From the NCBI RefSeq assembly GCF_014270065.1, contig NZ_JACNME010000001.1, positions 1 to 64,000 of the forward strand: a stretch of 64,000 bases of DNA, written 5' to 3'. The notes under the pieces were generated by a model that worked only from the letters and a program-made list of their open reading frames with translations, had not been told where the DNA came from and ran no database searches. Positions 18,077 through 26,428 of this stretch are shown here, piece after piece; the first letter of the stretch is position 1; each line of letters starts with the position of its first letter. A program made the translations under genes and the position numbers. This stretch comes from Quadrisphaera sp. RL12-1S. Its GTDB lineage: Bacteria; Actinomycetota; Actinomycetes; Actinomycetales; Quadrisphaeraceae.

Positions 18077-18104
18077 CTCAAGACAAGATCGCGGACGACC
18101 GATG
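18077..18104 (+). promoter_or_regulatory. FliA-like promoter of double-GAF receptor 2
   Basis: CTCA at 18077-18080, 17-nt spacer, ACCGATG at 18098-18104, 67 nt before the GTG start. Confidence 0.6.
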
Positions 18105-18171
18105 CAGTGATCACCCGGGGGGAACCACCGCGGCCGTCCTGCGCCGCTGGCATCGAGGAGCACCACCGCTC

Positions 18172-19731
18172 GTGAAGCGTTCTGCACTGCTGGCTGCGCT
18201 GTCCGCCGCCGAGACCACCGCCGCGGAGTCCCAGGAGGACGTCCGCGCCGTCGTCGAGGTGGTCAAGGCCGTCGCCTTCGCCGCCACCTCCGCCGAGGCC
18301 GTCAGCGCCGCTCTGGAGACCGTGCGCGCCCGCTTCGGCTGGGCGTACGGCTCGTACTGGCGCGTGTCCGGCACCGGCCGCGACGCCGCCCTGCGCTTCG
18401 TGCAGGACTCGGGCACCACCAGCCAGGCGTTCCGCGAGGTCACGCACGCGGCGTCGTTCGCGGAGGGCGTGGGGCTGTCGGGCCGGGCGTGGAAGAGCCG
18501 CGACCTCGTCTTCGTCACCGACATCGGGGACGTCACCGACTGCGTGCGCGCCCCCGAGGCCAAGCGCTCCGGCGTGCACAGCGGCGTCTGCTTCCCGCTG
18601 TTCTCCGGTGGCGCGGTGGTGGCCACCATGGACTTCTTCACCACCGAGACCGTGGAGCTGAGCGCCGGCCGCCTCGACGCGCTGCGCTCCATCGGCGCGC
18701 TGGTCTCCCAGGCGCTGGAGCGGGTGGTGGAGACCGAGCGCCGGGGCCAGGCCGACCAGGACGTCGAGGCCGTCAGCTCCCTGCTGCGCAGCCTCTCACA
18801 CGCCACCGACGCCCAGGAGGTGGTGCGGCTGGCGCTGCAGACGGTGAAGTCGGGCTTCGGGTGGGACTACGGCTCGTTCTGGGAGCTGGACGAGCAGGGC
18901 GCCGTGCTGCGCTTCGGACAGGAGGTCGGCTCGGTCAACGACGAGTTCCGCCGCGTCACCAGCACCTCCACCTTCGCCCGCGGCGTGGGGGTGGCCGGCC
19001 GGGCCTGGTCCACGCGCGACATGGTGTTCGTGCCCGACCTCGCCCAGGTCACCGACTGCGTGCGCGCCCCCGCCGCCCGCAGCGCCGGCGTGAAGAGCGG
19101 GGTCTGCCTGCCGATCGTCGTCGACGGCGAGGTGGTGGGGACGATGGACTTCTTCGCCACCCGCGCCCTGGCGCTGCAGCCGAGCCGCGAGAGCGCGCTG
19201 CGCAACACCGCGTACCTGCTGGGCCAGGCGCTGGAGCGGATAGCCTCCCGCGAGCGCCTCACCACCGCCGGGCGCGAGCTGGTCGGGTCCATCGAGGAGG
19301 TCGAGCGCAACGTCGCGGAGGCCAGCTCCGTCGCGCGGCGCGGGCACGCGCTGACCGCGGAGGCCAACGCCGAGGTGGCCGTGCTGGGTGAGGCCAGCGC
19401 GCTCATCTCCAAGGTGGTCTCCACCATCCAGGCGATCGCCTCCCAGACCAACCTGCTGGCTCTGAACGCCACCATCGAGGCGGCGCGGGCGGGCGAGGCC
19501 GGCAAGGGCTTCGCGGTGGTGGCCGGGGAGGTCAAGGAGCTGGCGCGCGGCACGGCGCACGCGACCACCGAGGTGGACGAGCGGGTGCGCCTCATCCAGG
19601 AGCAGACGCAGGGCGTCATCGCCCGCCTGGACGAGATCACCGCCGTCGTCGACGAGATCAACAGCACCCAGGAGGTCATCTCCGGGGTGCTGGCCGAGCA
19701 GGTCGCGACCACCCGGGCGATCCTCGCCTGA
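18172..19731 (+). CDS. Soluble chemoreceptor: GAF-GAF-MCP signalling domain, paralog 2
   Basis: A 519-residue tandem paralog of the 16443 receptor, exactly equal in length, with the same two GAF domains, no HAMP and no membrane segment. The tip [20 protein letters not shown] again starts near 421. Both GAF domains repeat the DCVRAP...SGVC Cys pair, so all four GAF domains of the two proteins share it. GTG 18172 has GAGGAG about 10 nt upstream. Both proteins end TTRAILA. The GAF domains differ more between paralogs than the signalling domains, as expected if they sense related but different inputs in the cytoplasm. Confidence 0.92.
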   Translation: MKRSALLAALSAAETTAAESQEDVRAVVEVVKAVAFAATSAEAVSAALETVRARFGWAYGSYWRVSGTGRDAALRFVQDSGTTSQAFREVTHAASFAEGVGLSGRAWKSRDLVFVTDIGDVTDCVRAPEAKRSGVHSGVCFPLFSGGAVVATMDFFTTETVELSAGRLDALRSIGALVSQALERVVETERRGQADQDVEAVSSLLRSLSHATDAQEVVRLALQTVKSGFGWDYGSFWELDEQGAVLRFGQEVGSVNDEFRRVTSTSTFARGVGVAGRAWSTRDMVFVPDLAQVTDCVRAPAARSAGVKSGVCLPIVVDGEVVGTMDFFATRALALQPSRESALRNTAYLLGQALERIASRERLTTAGRELVGSIEEVERNVAEASSVARRGHALTAEANAEVAVLGEASALISKVVSTIQAIASQTNLLALNATIEAARAGEAGKGFAVVAGEVKELARGTAHATTEVDERVRLIQEQTQGVIARLDEITAVVDEINSTQEVISGVLAEQVATTRAILA

Positions 19732-19754
19732 CGCCCCCGCCCCCTCGTCGCCCG

Positions 19755-19791
19755 CCCTCGTCGCACCGCCCACGGCGGGTGCGGACGAGGG
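19755..19791. terminator. Bidirectional terminator between receptor 2 and a GGDEF gene
   Basis: An 8-bp outer stem (19755-19762 with 19784-19791) encloses a second GC-rich stem. It lies between convergent genes ending at 19731 and 19801. Confidence 0.7.
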
Positions 19792-19800
19792 TGGGGCGGC

Positions 19801-21309
19801 TCAGCGGGTGAGGGCCGCCCGGCGCTCCCGGCGCTCGCGCTTGCGGGTGTACATCGAGGCGTCGGCGGCGGACAGGAGGCGCTCGGCGCCCTCGCTGCCC
19901 TCCCCCGGCGCGCTGAGCACCACGCCCACGCTGACGCCCACGCGGTGCTCCACGCCGCCCACGAGCACCGGCTCTCCGACCTCGCGCGCCAGCCGCGCGG
20001 CGATGGCCTCGGCCTCCGCGGCGTCCGCCACCCCAGGGCACACCAGCACGAACTCGTCGCCCCCCAGGCGCGCGACCACGTCCTGCGGGCGCAGTCCGGC
20101 CGACAGGCGCCCGGCGGCGGCCAGCAGCACGGCGTCCCCGGCGGCGTGGCCGTGCACGTCGTTGACGGCCTTGAAGCCGTCCAGGTCGCAGTACAGGACC
20201 GCCACCCGCCACGGCGTGCCGCCGCTGAGGTCGTGCGCCTCGGACAGCGCCAGCACCAGCCGCTCCACCAGCAGCGCGCGGTTGGGCAGCCCGGTCAGCA
20301 CGTCGTGCGTGGCGGCCTCGCGCAGCTGCGCCTCCAGGGCGCGCTGGGCGGTGACGTCGCTCAGGACGACGACGGCCCCCAGCAGCCGTCCCGCGGCGTC
20401 GCTCACCCGCGACCCCGCGCCGGAGATGGTGCGCGCCGGCCCGTCCGCCGGCCGCATGACGTACTCCGCGCCGCTGACCGAGCCCTCCCGGAAGGCCCGG
20501 GCCATGGGGACGCGCTCGGGCGCCAGCGGCGTGGTCCCGTCGCTCTCGAAGAGGGCGTAGCGGGCGCTCCACGCATCCGGTAAGCCCCCGCCGTCGTCGG
20601 TGGTGTCGTCGTCGCCCTTCCCGTACCAACCGCGCAGGGCGTCGTTGACGTGCGTGAGGCGCCGGTCGGCGTCGGCCACCACCACGCCCACCGGCAGTGC
20701 CTTCAGCACGGCGGCGTCGAAGGCCCGGGCCCGCTCGTGGGCCTCCCGGTCGGCGCGGGCGACCAGCGCCTCGCGGCGGCGCGCGAAGAGCGCCGAGGTC
20801 AGCGCCGCCAGGTCCACCAGCTGCGCCAGCCGGTCGGCCCCCAGCGGTGCTCCGGGCTCGTCGTCGAGCACGCACAGCGTCCCCACCACGACGTCGTCCA
20901 GGTGCAGCGGTGCCATCGCGTACCGGCGAGCGGCGCCGAGGCGCCCGTCCACCCACGGCAGGTCGGCGAAGAGCGGGTCCGCGGCGCAGTCGTCGGAGAC
21001 CACGGGACCACCCACGAGGCTCGCGCGGTGGCACAGCGACTCCTCGCGCACCATCGGGACCGCCTCGCCGCCCATCCGGGCCAGCGAGCACGTCCGCTCG
21101 GGCAGCAGCACGTTGACCATCGCCGTGGACCAGCCGGTCAGCGCCGCGGCGACGCGGGCGGCGGCGGCGAGCTCGGCGTCATCAGCGGCGGCGCCGGCGC
21201 CCCGGCAGGGGTCCGCCAGGTCGCAGTCCGCCAGGTCGCAGTCCGCCAGCGCGCGCAGCTGGCGCTCACGGAGCCCGTCGGGCTCCACCACAGCGTCGCG
21301 CTCCCCCAC
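19801..21309 (-). CDS. GAF-PAS-GGDEF diguanylate cyclase
   Basis: A soluble cyclase of about 502 residues. A GAF domain (about 30-170; RRYAMAPLHLDDVVVGTLCV) and a PAS domain (about 200-330; LPVGVVVADADRRLTHVND) precede GGDEF (about 335-500). The signature ARLGGDEF is near 415, with RPQD five residues before it: a canonical RxxD product-inhibition site. Start GTG 21309 is chosen because AAGGGAC lies 8 nt upstream and the FliA-like promoter at 21367-21394 overlaps the longer frame to 21375. N-terminal residues repeat LADCDLADCDLAD. It is expected to make cyclic di-GMP under control of cytoplasmic signals. Confidence 0.9.
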   Translation of the reverse strand: MGERDAVVEPDGLRERQLRALADCDLADCDLADPCRGAGAAADDAELAAAARVAAALTGWSTAMVNVLLPERTCSLARMGGEAVPMVREESLCHRASLVGGPVVSDDCAADPLFADLPWVDGRLGAARRYAMAPLHLDDVVVGTLCVLDDEPGAPLGADRLAQLVDLAALTSALFARRREALVARADREAHERARAFDAAVLKALPVGVVVADADRRLTHVNDALRGWYGKGDDDTTDDGGGLPDAWSARYALFESDGTTPLAPERVPMARAFREGSVSGAEYVMRPADGPARTISGAGSRVSDAAGRLLGAVVVLSDVTAQRALEAQLREAATHDVLTGLPNRALLVERLVLALSEAHDLSGGTPWRVAVLYCDLDGFKAVNDVHGHAAGDAVLLAAAGRLSAGLRPQDVVARLGGDEFVLVCPGVADAAEAEAIAARLAREVGEPVLVGGVEHRVGVSVGVVLSAPGEGSEGAERLLSAADASMYTRKRERRERRAALTR

Positions 21310-21366
21310 GCACCCGTCCCTTCGCGGCGAGGCGGCCACCGGTCGCGGCCCACCCCTCCCCGAGGG

Positions 21367-21394
21367 CATCGGCACCCGGGCGCACCGGCTTGAA
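21367..21394 (-). promoter_or_regulatory. FliA-like promoter of the GAF-PAS-GGDEF gene
   Basis: On the minus strand: TTCA (21391-21394), 17-nt spacer, GCCGATG (21367-21373). Confidence 0.55.
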
Positions 21395-21422
21395 CGGTGC
21401 GAGCGGTCCCAGGCTCACGCGC

Positions 21423-22487
21423 TCAGACCCGCGGCGGCGCGGTGCTGCGCCGCACCACCAGCTCCGGCTGCAGCTGGACGGACCGGGCCGCGGCCTGCGG
21501 CTCCCCGTCCTGCGCGGGCCGCCCGCCGTCGAGCTCCTCGACCATCTGCAGCACCACCCGCAGCGCCGTGCGCCCCAGCTCGGAGAACTCCTGACGCACC
21601 GTGGTCAACGGCGGCAAGAAGAACGCACTCTCCGGCACGTCATCAAAACCCACCACGCTCACCTCCCCCGGCACACTGCGACCGCGCTCGGTCAGCGCAC
21701 GCACCACCCCCAGCGCCGAAGGATCGTTCGCCGCGAACACCGCCGTCACCTCCGGCACCCGCGCCAACAGCTCCCCCGCCCGGAACCCCGCATCCGCCGA
21801 CCAGGCACCCTCCAGCACCGGCGGCACCTCCCGCCCCGCGCCCTCCAGCACCTCCCGCCAGCCCTGCTCGCGCTGGTCGGCCTCGTACCAGCCCCGCGGC
21901 CCCCGCACGTGCCAGACCGTCTCGTGCCCCAGGTCCAGCAGGTGCTGCACCGCCAACCGGGCTCCAGCGCGGTGGTCGACCGAGACCTCGGTGGCGCCCC
22001 CGCCACCGCTGCTCACGGCCACCACCGGCACCAGCAGCTGCGCGCCGGCGAGGGCCTCGTAGGCCTCGCGCACCGGCGCGACCACCACCACGCCCGCGGC
22101 GTACTGGTCCTCCAGGCGCGACAGGGCGTGGCGCACCGAGTCGACCTCGTAGTCGACCACGTGCTCCACCGCGAGGTGCACGCCCGCCTCGGTGGCCGCC
22201 AGGCCGAGCGCGGCCGTCACCGACGCCGGCCCGTACAGCGCTGAGCTCGAGGTCAGCACGCCCACCACCCCGCCGCGGCCCGTGGCCAGCGCCCGCGCCG
22301 CGGGGTTGCGCCGGTACCCGAGCTCGGCGATGGCCTGCTGCACCCGCTGCCGCGTGCCGACGGCGACCTTCGGCGCTGAGTTGAGCACCCTCGAGACGGT
22401 CTGGATCGACACGCCGGCGCGCGCGGCGACGTCCGTGATGGACGGGCTGCGCCCCGGCGACGACGCCGGCGGCGTGAGAGCGCTCAC
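21423..22487 (-). CDS. LacI-family transcriptional regulator
   Basis: A repressor of about 354 residues. The LacI helix-turn-helix opens the protein (SITDVAARAGVSIQTVSRVL, then GYRRNPAARALATGR), followed by a periplasmic-binding-protein-like sugar domain (VGVLTS, HRAGARLAVQHLLDLGH, VFAANDPSALGVVRAL, VVGFDDVPESAFFLPPLTTVRQ). Start GTG 22487 has CACAAT about 7 nt upstream and sits inside a perfect inverted repeat, a likely self-repression operator. Neighbours are signalling genes with no sugar gene adjacent. The mannoside operon 14 kb away is a possible target, but that operon has its own ROK regulator. The effector is unknown. Confidence 0.9.
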   Translation of the reverse strand: MSALTPPASSPGRSPSITDVAARAGVSIQTVSRVLNSAPKVAVGTRQRVQQAIAELGYRRNPAARALATGRGGVVGVLTSSSALYGPASVTAALGLAATEAGVHLAVEHVVDYEVDSVRHALSRLEDQYAAGVVVVAPVREAYEALAGAQLLVPVVAVSSGGGGATEVSVDHRAGARLAVQHLLDLGHETVWHVRGPRGWYEADQREQGWREVLEGAGREVPPVLEGAWSADAGFRAGELLARVPEVTAVFAANDPSALGVVRALTERGRSVPGEVSVVGFDDVPESAFFLPPLTTVRQEFSELGRTALRVVLQMVEELDGGRPAQDGEPQAAARSVQLQPELVVRRSTAPPRV

Positions 22488-22493
22488 GCCGCC
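22468..22493 (-). promoter_or_regulatory. Perfect inverted repeat at the lacI start, probable operator
   Basis: GGCGGCGTGAG (22468-22478) and its exact complement (22483-22493) are separated by 4 nt, with the palindrome GAGCGCTC nearby in the centre. It covers the GTG start. LacI-family operators are often GC-centred palindromes at their own promoters; an RNA hairpin masking the start is the alternative. Confidence 0.55.
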
Positions 22494-22601
22494 GATTGTG
22501 GCGCGCCGCGCCCGCCGGTGACCAGCAGCTGGACGGCGGGCGTCCACCGGACGGGCGCGTCCGGCCCGTCAGGGACGGGCCGGCCCGCCGTCCCGGTGCT
22601 G

Positions 22602-23933
22602 TCAGCGCTCGGCGCGCTGGGCCCGCTTGACGCGGTACATGGCGGTGTCGGCCTCGCGGATGAGCGCGTCCGCCGCGACCCGGCCCACCGTGGTGGCGGA
22701 CCCGGTGCTCATGCCCAGCTGCACGACGACCCCCGACGGGAGGGTGAACGGGCCCTCCACCGACGCCGCCACGCGCCCCAGCACCGTGGGCACGTGCTCC
22801 TCGACCAGGCCGGGGCAGATCACCGCGAACTCGTCGCCGCCCAGGCGGGCGACGGTGTCCTCCTCGCGCACGCCGCGGCGCAGGCGCTCGGCGACCTCCA
22901 CCAGCACGGCGTCGCCGGCCTCGTGGCCGTGGTCGTCGTTGACGGGCTTGAACCCGTCCAGGTCCGCGTAGAGCAGGGTCAGCCCGCGCTGCGCGCGCGC
23001 CTCCGCGGCGAGCGCGTGCTCGAGGCGGTCGGTGAAGAGCGCGCGGTTGGCCAGGCCCGTCAGCGGGTCGTGCAGGGCCGCGTGCGCGAGCGCCTCCTGC
23101 GCCGCGTGCTGCTCGGTGACGTCCTGCAGCTGCACCAGCAGGTGCCGCTCGCGGGCCCCGCGGGGGGTCACCAGGGCCGTGGACTTGCGGGCCAGGCGCA
23201 CCGATCCGTCGCGGTGCACGAAGCGGCGCAGCACGCCGTCGGGCTCGGTCAGCCCGTCCTCCGCGGCGCCGAGCAGGTAGCCGCGGTGCGCCGCGCGCTC
23301 GTCGGGGTGCAGCAGGTCCACCACCGCCATGCTGAACAGCTCCCGGCGGCGGCGGCCGGTGAAGGACTCCATCGCCGCGTTGGCGCGGCGGACCCGGCCG
23401 CGGGTGCCCGCGGCGAGGCTGACCACGGCCATCGCCGTCGGGGACTCGTCGAAGACCAGGCGGAACTGCTCCTCGGAGTCGGCCAGCTGGTCGCGCGCGT
23501 GGTCGGCGGTCTGCACCTCGGCGGCCGCCAGCACCCCGCCGCGCACGCGGCCGTCGTCGTCGTGGTCCAGGGCCGCGGTCACGACGGCGGTGCGCAGCCC
23601 GCCATCGGCCGTCCTCAGCTGCCAGCGCCCGCGGACGGCGTCGTCGTGCAGCGCGCGGCCCACCACCTCCGAGAGGGAGGCCTCCTCGGCGTCGTCCCCC
23701 GTGCGGGGGGCGGGCAGCACCTTGAGCGGCACCAGCAGGTCCGCCGCCCAGCGCCCGACCAGCGCCCCCTCGGGCCAGCCGAGGAGACCGGACACGCCCG
23801 GCCCGGTGGCGGTGATGCGCAGGTCGGCGTCCAGCAGCAGCACCGCGAGCGAGGCCGTGCCGCGCAGCAGGCATGCGACCAGCGCGGCGTCGGGTGGGCC
23901 GGTGGGCGCCGCCACCACGGGGCCTTCGAGCAC
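22602..23933 (-). CDS. PAS-PAS-GGDEF diguanylate cyclase
   Basis: A soluble protein of about 443 residues. A first PAS-like domain (about 20-130; LAVLLLDADLRITATGPGV), a second PAS with PAC (about 150-275; FRLVFDESPTAMAVV, HPDERAAHRGYL) and GGDEF (about 280-440) are visible. The motif ARLGGDEF is near 365, with REED five residues upstream, a good RxxD inhibitory site. Start GTG 23933 has GGAGG 5 nt upstream. The longer frame to 23990 begins inside the FliA-like promoter. It is divergent from the SpoIIE phosphatase at 24095; the two promoters share about 100 bp. Confidence 0.9.
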   Translation of the reverse strand: MLEGPVVAAPTGPPDAALVACLLRGTASLAVLLLDADLRITATGPGVSGLLGWPEGALVGRWAADLLVPLKVLPAPRTGDDAEEASLSEVVGRALHDDAVRGRWQLRTADGGLRTAVVTAALDHDDDGRVRGGVLAAAEVQTADHARDQLADSEEQFRLVFDESPTAMAVVSLAAGTRGRVRRANAAMESFTGRRRRELFSMAVVDLLHPDERAAHRGYLLGAAEDGLTEPDGVLRRFVHRDGSVRLARKSTALVTPRGARERHLLVQLQDVTEQHAAQEALAHAALHDPLTGLANRALFTDRLEHALAAEARAQRGLTLLYADLDGFKPVNDDHGHEAGDAVLVEVAERLRRGVREEDTVARLGGDEFAVICPGLVEEHVPTVLGRVAASVEGPFTLPSGVVVQLGMSTGSATTVGRVAADALIREADTAMYRVKRAQRAER

Positions 23934-23981
23934 GGGACCTCCAGCGGGGCGGTGTCGCAGACGGTCGTCCGCGCAGGTCAG

Positions 23982-24009
23982 CATCGGCACGGACGGCGCG
24001 CGGGTTGAT
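23982..24009 (-). promoter_or_regulatory. FliA-like promoter of the PAS-PAS-GGDEF gene
   Basis: On the minus strand: ATCA (24006-24009), 17-nt spacer, GCCGATG (23982-23988), 49 nt before GTG 23933. Confidence 0.55.
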
Positions 24010-24082
24010 CACTGGAGCGCTGCCGGTCGACCACGCGACCGCGCTGTTGGGCCGTCCGGGGGCCGCCGGCGCGCTGATCGCC

Positions 24083-24088
24083 CATACT
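24083..24088 (+). promoter_or_regulatory. -10 element of the SpoIIE phosphatase gene
   Basis: CATACT, exactly 6 nt before GTG 24095, implying a leaderless mRNA. No convincing -35 is seen. Confidence 0.45.
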
Positions 24089-24094
24089 CGCGGG

Positions 24095-26428
24095 GTGGAA
24101 GGCCCCCCGACCCCGGCGACGGCGCCGGACGTGGTCACCGCCCACGAGCTGCTCCAGGCCCGCCTGGTGGTGGCCACCGAGGCGGCGCAGCTGGGGCTGT
24201 GGGAGTGGGACCTCACCACCGACGCCCTCGAGTGGGACGCCCGCAGCCGTGCCATGTACGGCCAGACCGACATGCCGCTGACCGGGCTGGTCGGCGACAT
24301 CAACCGGACGATGCACCCCGACGACCAGGCGCCGCTGGCCGACCTGCTGGCCCGGGCCATCGCGCAGCGGGGCACCCTCGAGGCCGAGTTCCGCACCCTC
24401 CAGCCCGACGGCTCCGAGCGCGTGGTCTACGCCCGCGGCCAGGTGCTGGTGGACGCCCACGGCGCGGCGGTGCGCATGGTGGGCACCAACGCGGACGTCA
24501 CCGACCTGCGCCGCGCCCAGCGCGAGGCCGCCCAGGACGCGGAGCGGATGGCGCGCCTGGTGCACGTGGCCCGCGCCCTGGGGGACGCCGAGGACGAGCA
24601 GGCCGTGCTGCGCGTGGTCAACGGCGCCGCCACCGAGGTGTTCGGCGCCTCCTCGGTGGCGCTGGTGCTGCAGACCGAGCAGGACGGCGGCGGCGCGCTG
24701 CGCACCCTGACCGTCCACGGCGACGGCTCCACCGCCACCACCGCCCACCTCCCCGCCGACGCCCCCCTGCCCGCGGTGCACACCGCCACGAGCGGGACCA
24801 GCTGGTTCGTCGAGGCGCGCGTCCGCGCCCCGCAGGCCTTCGCGGCGGGCGCGGCGGCGTGGGAGGCCTCCGGCACGGACGCCGTCGGCTGCGTGCCGCT
24901 CGAGTCCGACTCCGGCGTCTTCGGCGCCCTGTCGGTGGGCTTCCCGGCGCCGCGGACGTGGCGCGAGGCCGACCGCCAGCTGCTCACCACCTTCGGCTCG
25001 CTGACGTCCCAGGCGCTGCGGCGGATCTGGGCGCGCTCCGCCGAGCTCGCCGCCCTGCACGCGGCACGCCGCTCCGCCGCCCAGCAGACGGCGCTGGTGG
25101 CCCTCGCCCAGTCCCTGGAGCTGGCCGAGGACGAGGAGGAGGTGCTCGCCGTGGTCACCGGCGGCGGCGTGAGCCTGCTGGGAGCGCGCGGCGCCGTGCT
25201 GTGCCTGCGCGCCCCGGACCGCGAGCGCAGCGGGGACGACGACGGCGAGGGCGTGCTGCGGGCCCTGACCACCAGCTTCTTCGCCGACACGGTCCGGGCC
25301 GAGGTGGCCGAGCTCCCCGCGGACTTCCCGCTGCCGATGGTGGACGCCGCCACCAGCGGGCGCTCCCACTTCCTGCCCGACAGCGCCGCCGCGGTGGCGC
25401 TGTTCCCCGGGCAGGAGCAGGTGGTCGAGGAGCTGTACGCGGCCGCCGGCACGCAGGCGTCAGCGGCCGTGGCCCTCACCGACGCCGGCGTCGTCGTCGG
25501 GTCCCTGTCGGTGGCGCTGGAGTCGGCGCACACCTGGACCGAGGACGAGCAGGCGCTGCTGCAGGCGTTCACGTCGCTGACCGCCACGGCGCTGTCCCGG
25601 ATCCACGCCCAGGAGGCCGAGCGGGCCGCCAACGCCGCCGTGCGCCGGTTCTCCGAGACCCTGCAGCGCAGCCTGCTGACCCGTCCGCCCGAGCCGGACC
25701 ACCTGCACCTGGCCGTCCGCTACCTGCCCGCCGCCACCGAGGCGCAGGTCGGCGGCGACTGGTACGACGCGTTCATGGTGGGTGACGGCGCCACGAGCAT
25801 CGTGGTGGGTGACGTCACCGGCCACGACCGGGACGCCGCCGCGGCCATGGGCCAGATGCGCAACCTGCTGCGCGGCATCGCCCACGTCAGCGGCGCGGAG
25901 CCCGCGCAGGTGATGAGCAGCCTCGACGCCGCCGTCCGCGACCTCGACGTGGGCGCCATGGCCACCGTGGTGCTGCTGAAGGTCGAGCAGTCGCCGGCCC
26001 AGCGGGCCCGCGGGGAGCGCAGGCTGCGCTGGTCCAACGCGGGGCACCCGCCGCCGCTGCTGGTGGGACCGGACGGGCGCGCCCGCTACCTGGAGAGCGA
26101 CCCGGACCTGCTCGTCGGGCTGGCTCCCGAGGTGCCGCGCACCGAGCACGAGGTGCCGCTGCCGGCCGGGTCGACGCTGCTGGTCTTCACCGACGGCCTG
26201 GTGGAGCGACGGGGCGCCGACCTCGCCGACGGGCTCGCCTGGCTGGCGCGCACCGTCGAGCAGCTGCACGACCGGTCCGTCGAGGAGATCTGCGACGAGC
26301 TGCTGGCCCAGGTCGGCGACGCGGTGGAGGACGACGTCGCGATCGTCGCTCTGCGCGCCTACCCCGAGGACGAGCCCAGGCCCGCCGAGGCCGGCCCGGT
26401 CATCTCACCGGTGAGCACCCGCCCCTGA
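24095..26428 (+). CDS. PAS-GAF-GAF-SpoIIE serine phosphatase (RsbU-like)
   Basis: A 777-residue soluble regulator. PAS_3 (about 29-140; LGLWEWDLTTDALEWD, HPDDQ), two GAF domains (about 160-315 and 325-515), then a PPM/SpoIIE phosphatase (about 523-775). The latter shows VGGDWYD, VVGDVTGHDRDAAAAMG, NAGHPPPLL, FTDGLVERRG and EDDVAIVAL, so the metal-binding Asp residues are kept. Such proteins dephosphorylate anti-sigma-factor antagonists in partner-switching modules; none lies nearby. The GTG start lies 6 nt after CATACT. The last 70 bp overlap the convergent GGDEF-EAL gene. Confidence 0.9.
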   Translation: MEGPPTPATAPDVVTAHELLQARLVVATEAAQLGLWEWDLTTDALEWDARSRAMYGQTDMPLTGLVGDINRTMHPDDQAPLADLLARAIAQRGTLEAEFRTLQPDGSERVVYARGQVLVDAHGAAVRMVGTNADVTDLRRAQREAAQDAERMARLVHVARALGDAEDEQAVLRVVNGAATEVFGASSVALVLQTEQDGGGALRTLTVHGDGSTATTAHLPADAPLPAVHTATSGTSWFVEARVRAPQAFAAGAAAWEASGTDAVGCVPLESDSGVFGALSVGFPAPRTWREADRQLLTTFGSLTSQALRRIWARSAELAALHAARRSAAQQTALVALAQSLELAEDEEEVLAVVTGGGVSLLGARGAVLCLRAPDRERSGDDDGEGVLRALTTSFFADTVRAEVAELPADFPLPMVDAATSGRSHFLPDSAAAVALFPGQEQVVEELYAAAGTQASAAVALTDAGVVVGSLSVALESAHTWTEDEQALLQAFTSLTATALSRIHAQEAERAANAAVRRFSETLQRSLLTRPPEPDHLHLAVRYLPAATEAQVGGDWYDAFMVGDGATSIVVGDVTGHDRDAAAAMGQMRNLLRGIAHVSGAEPAQVMSSLDAAVRDLDVGAMATVVLLKVEQSPAQRARGERRLRWSNAGHPPPLLVGPDGRARYLESDPDLLVGLAPEVPRTEHEVPLPAGSTLLVFTDGLVERRGADLADGLAWLARTVEQLHDRSVEEICDELLAQVGDAVEDDVAIVALRAYPEDEPRPAEAGPVISPVSTRP

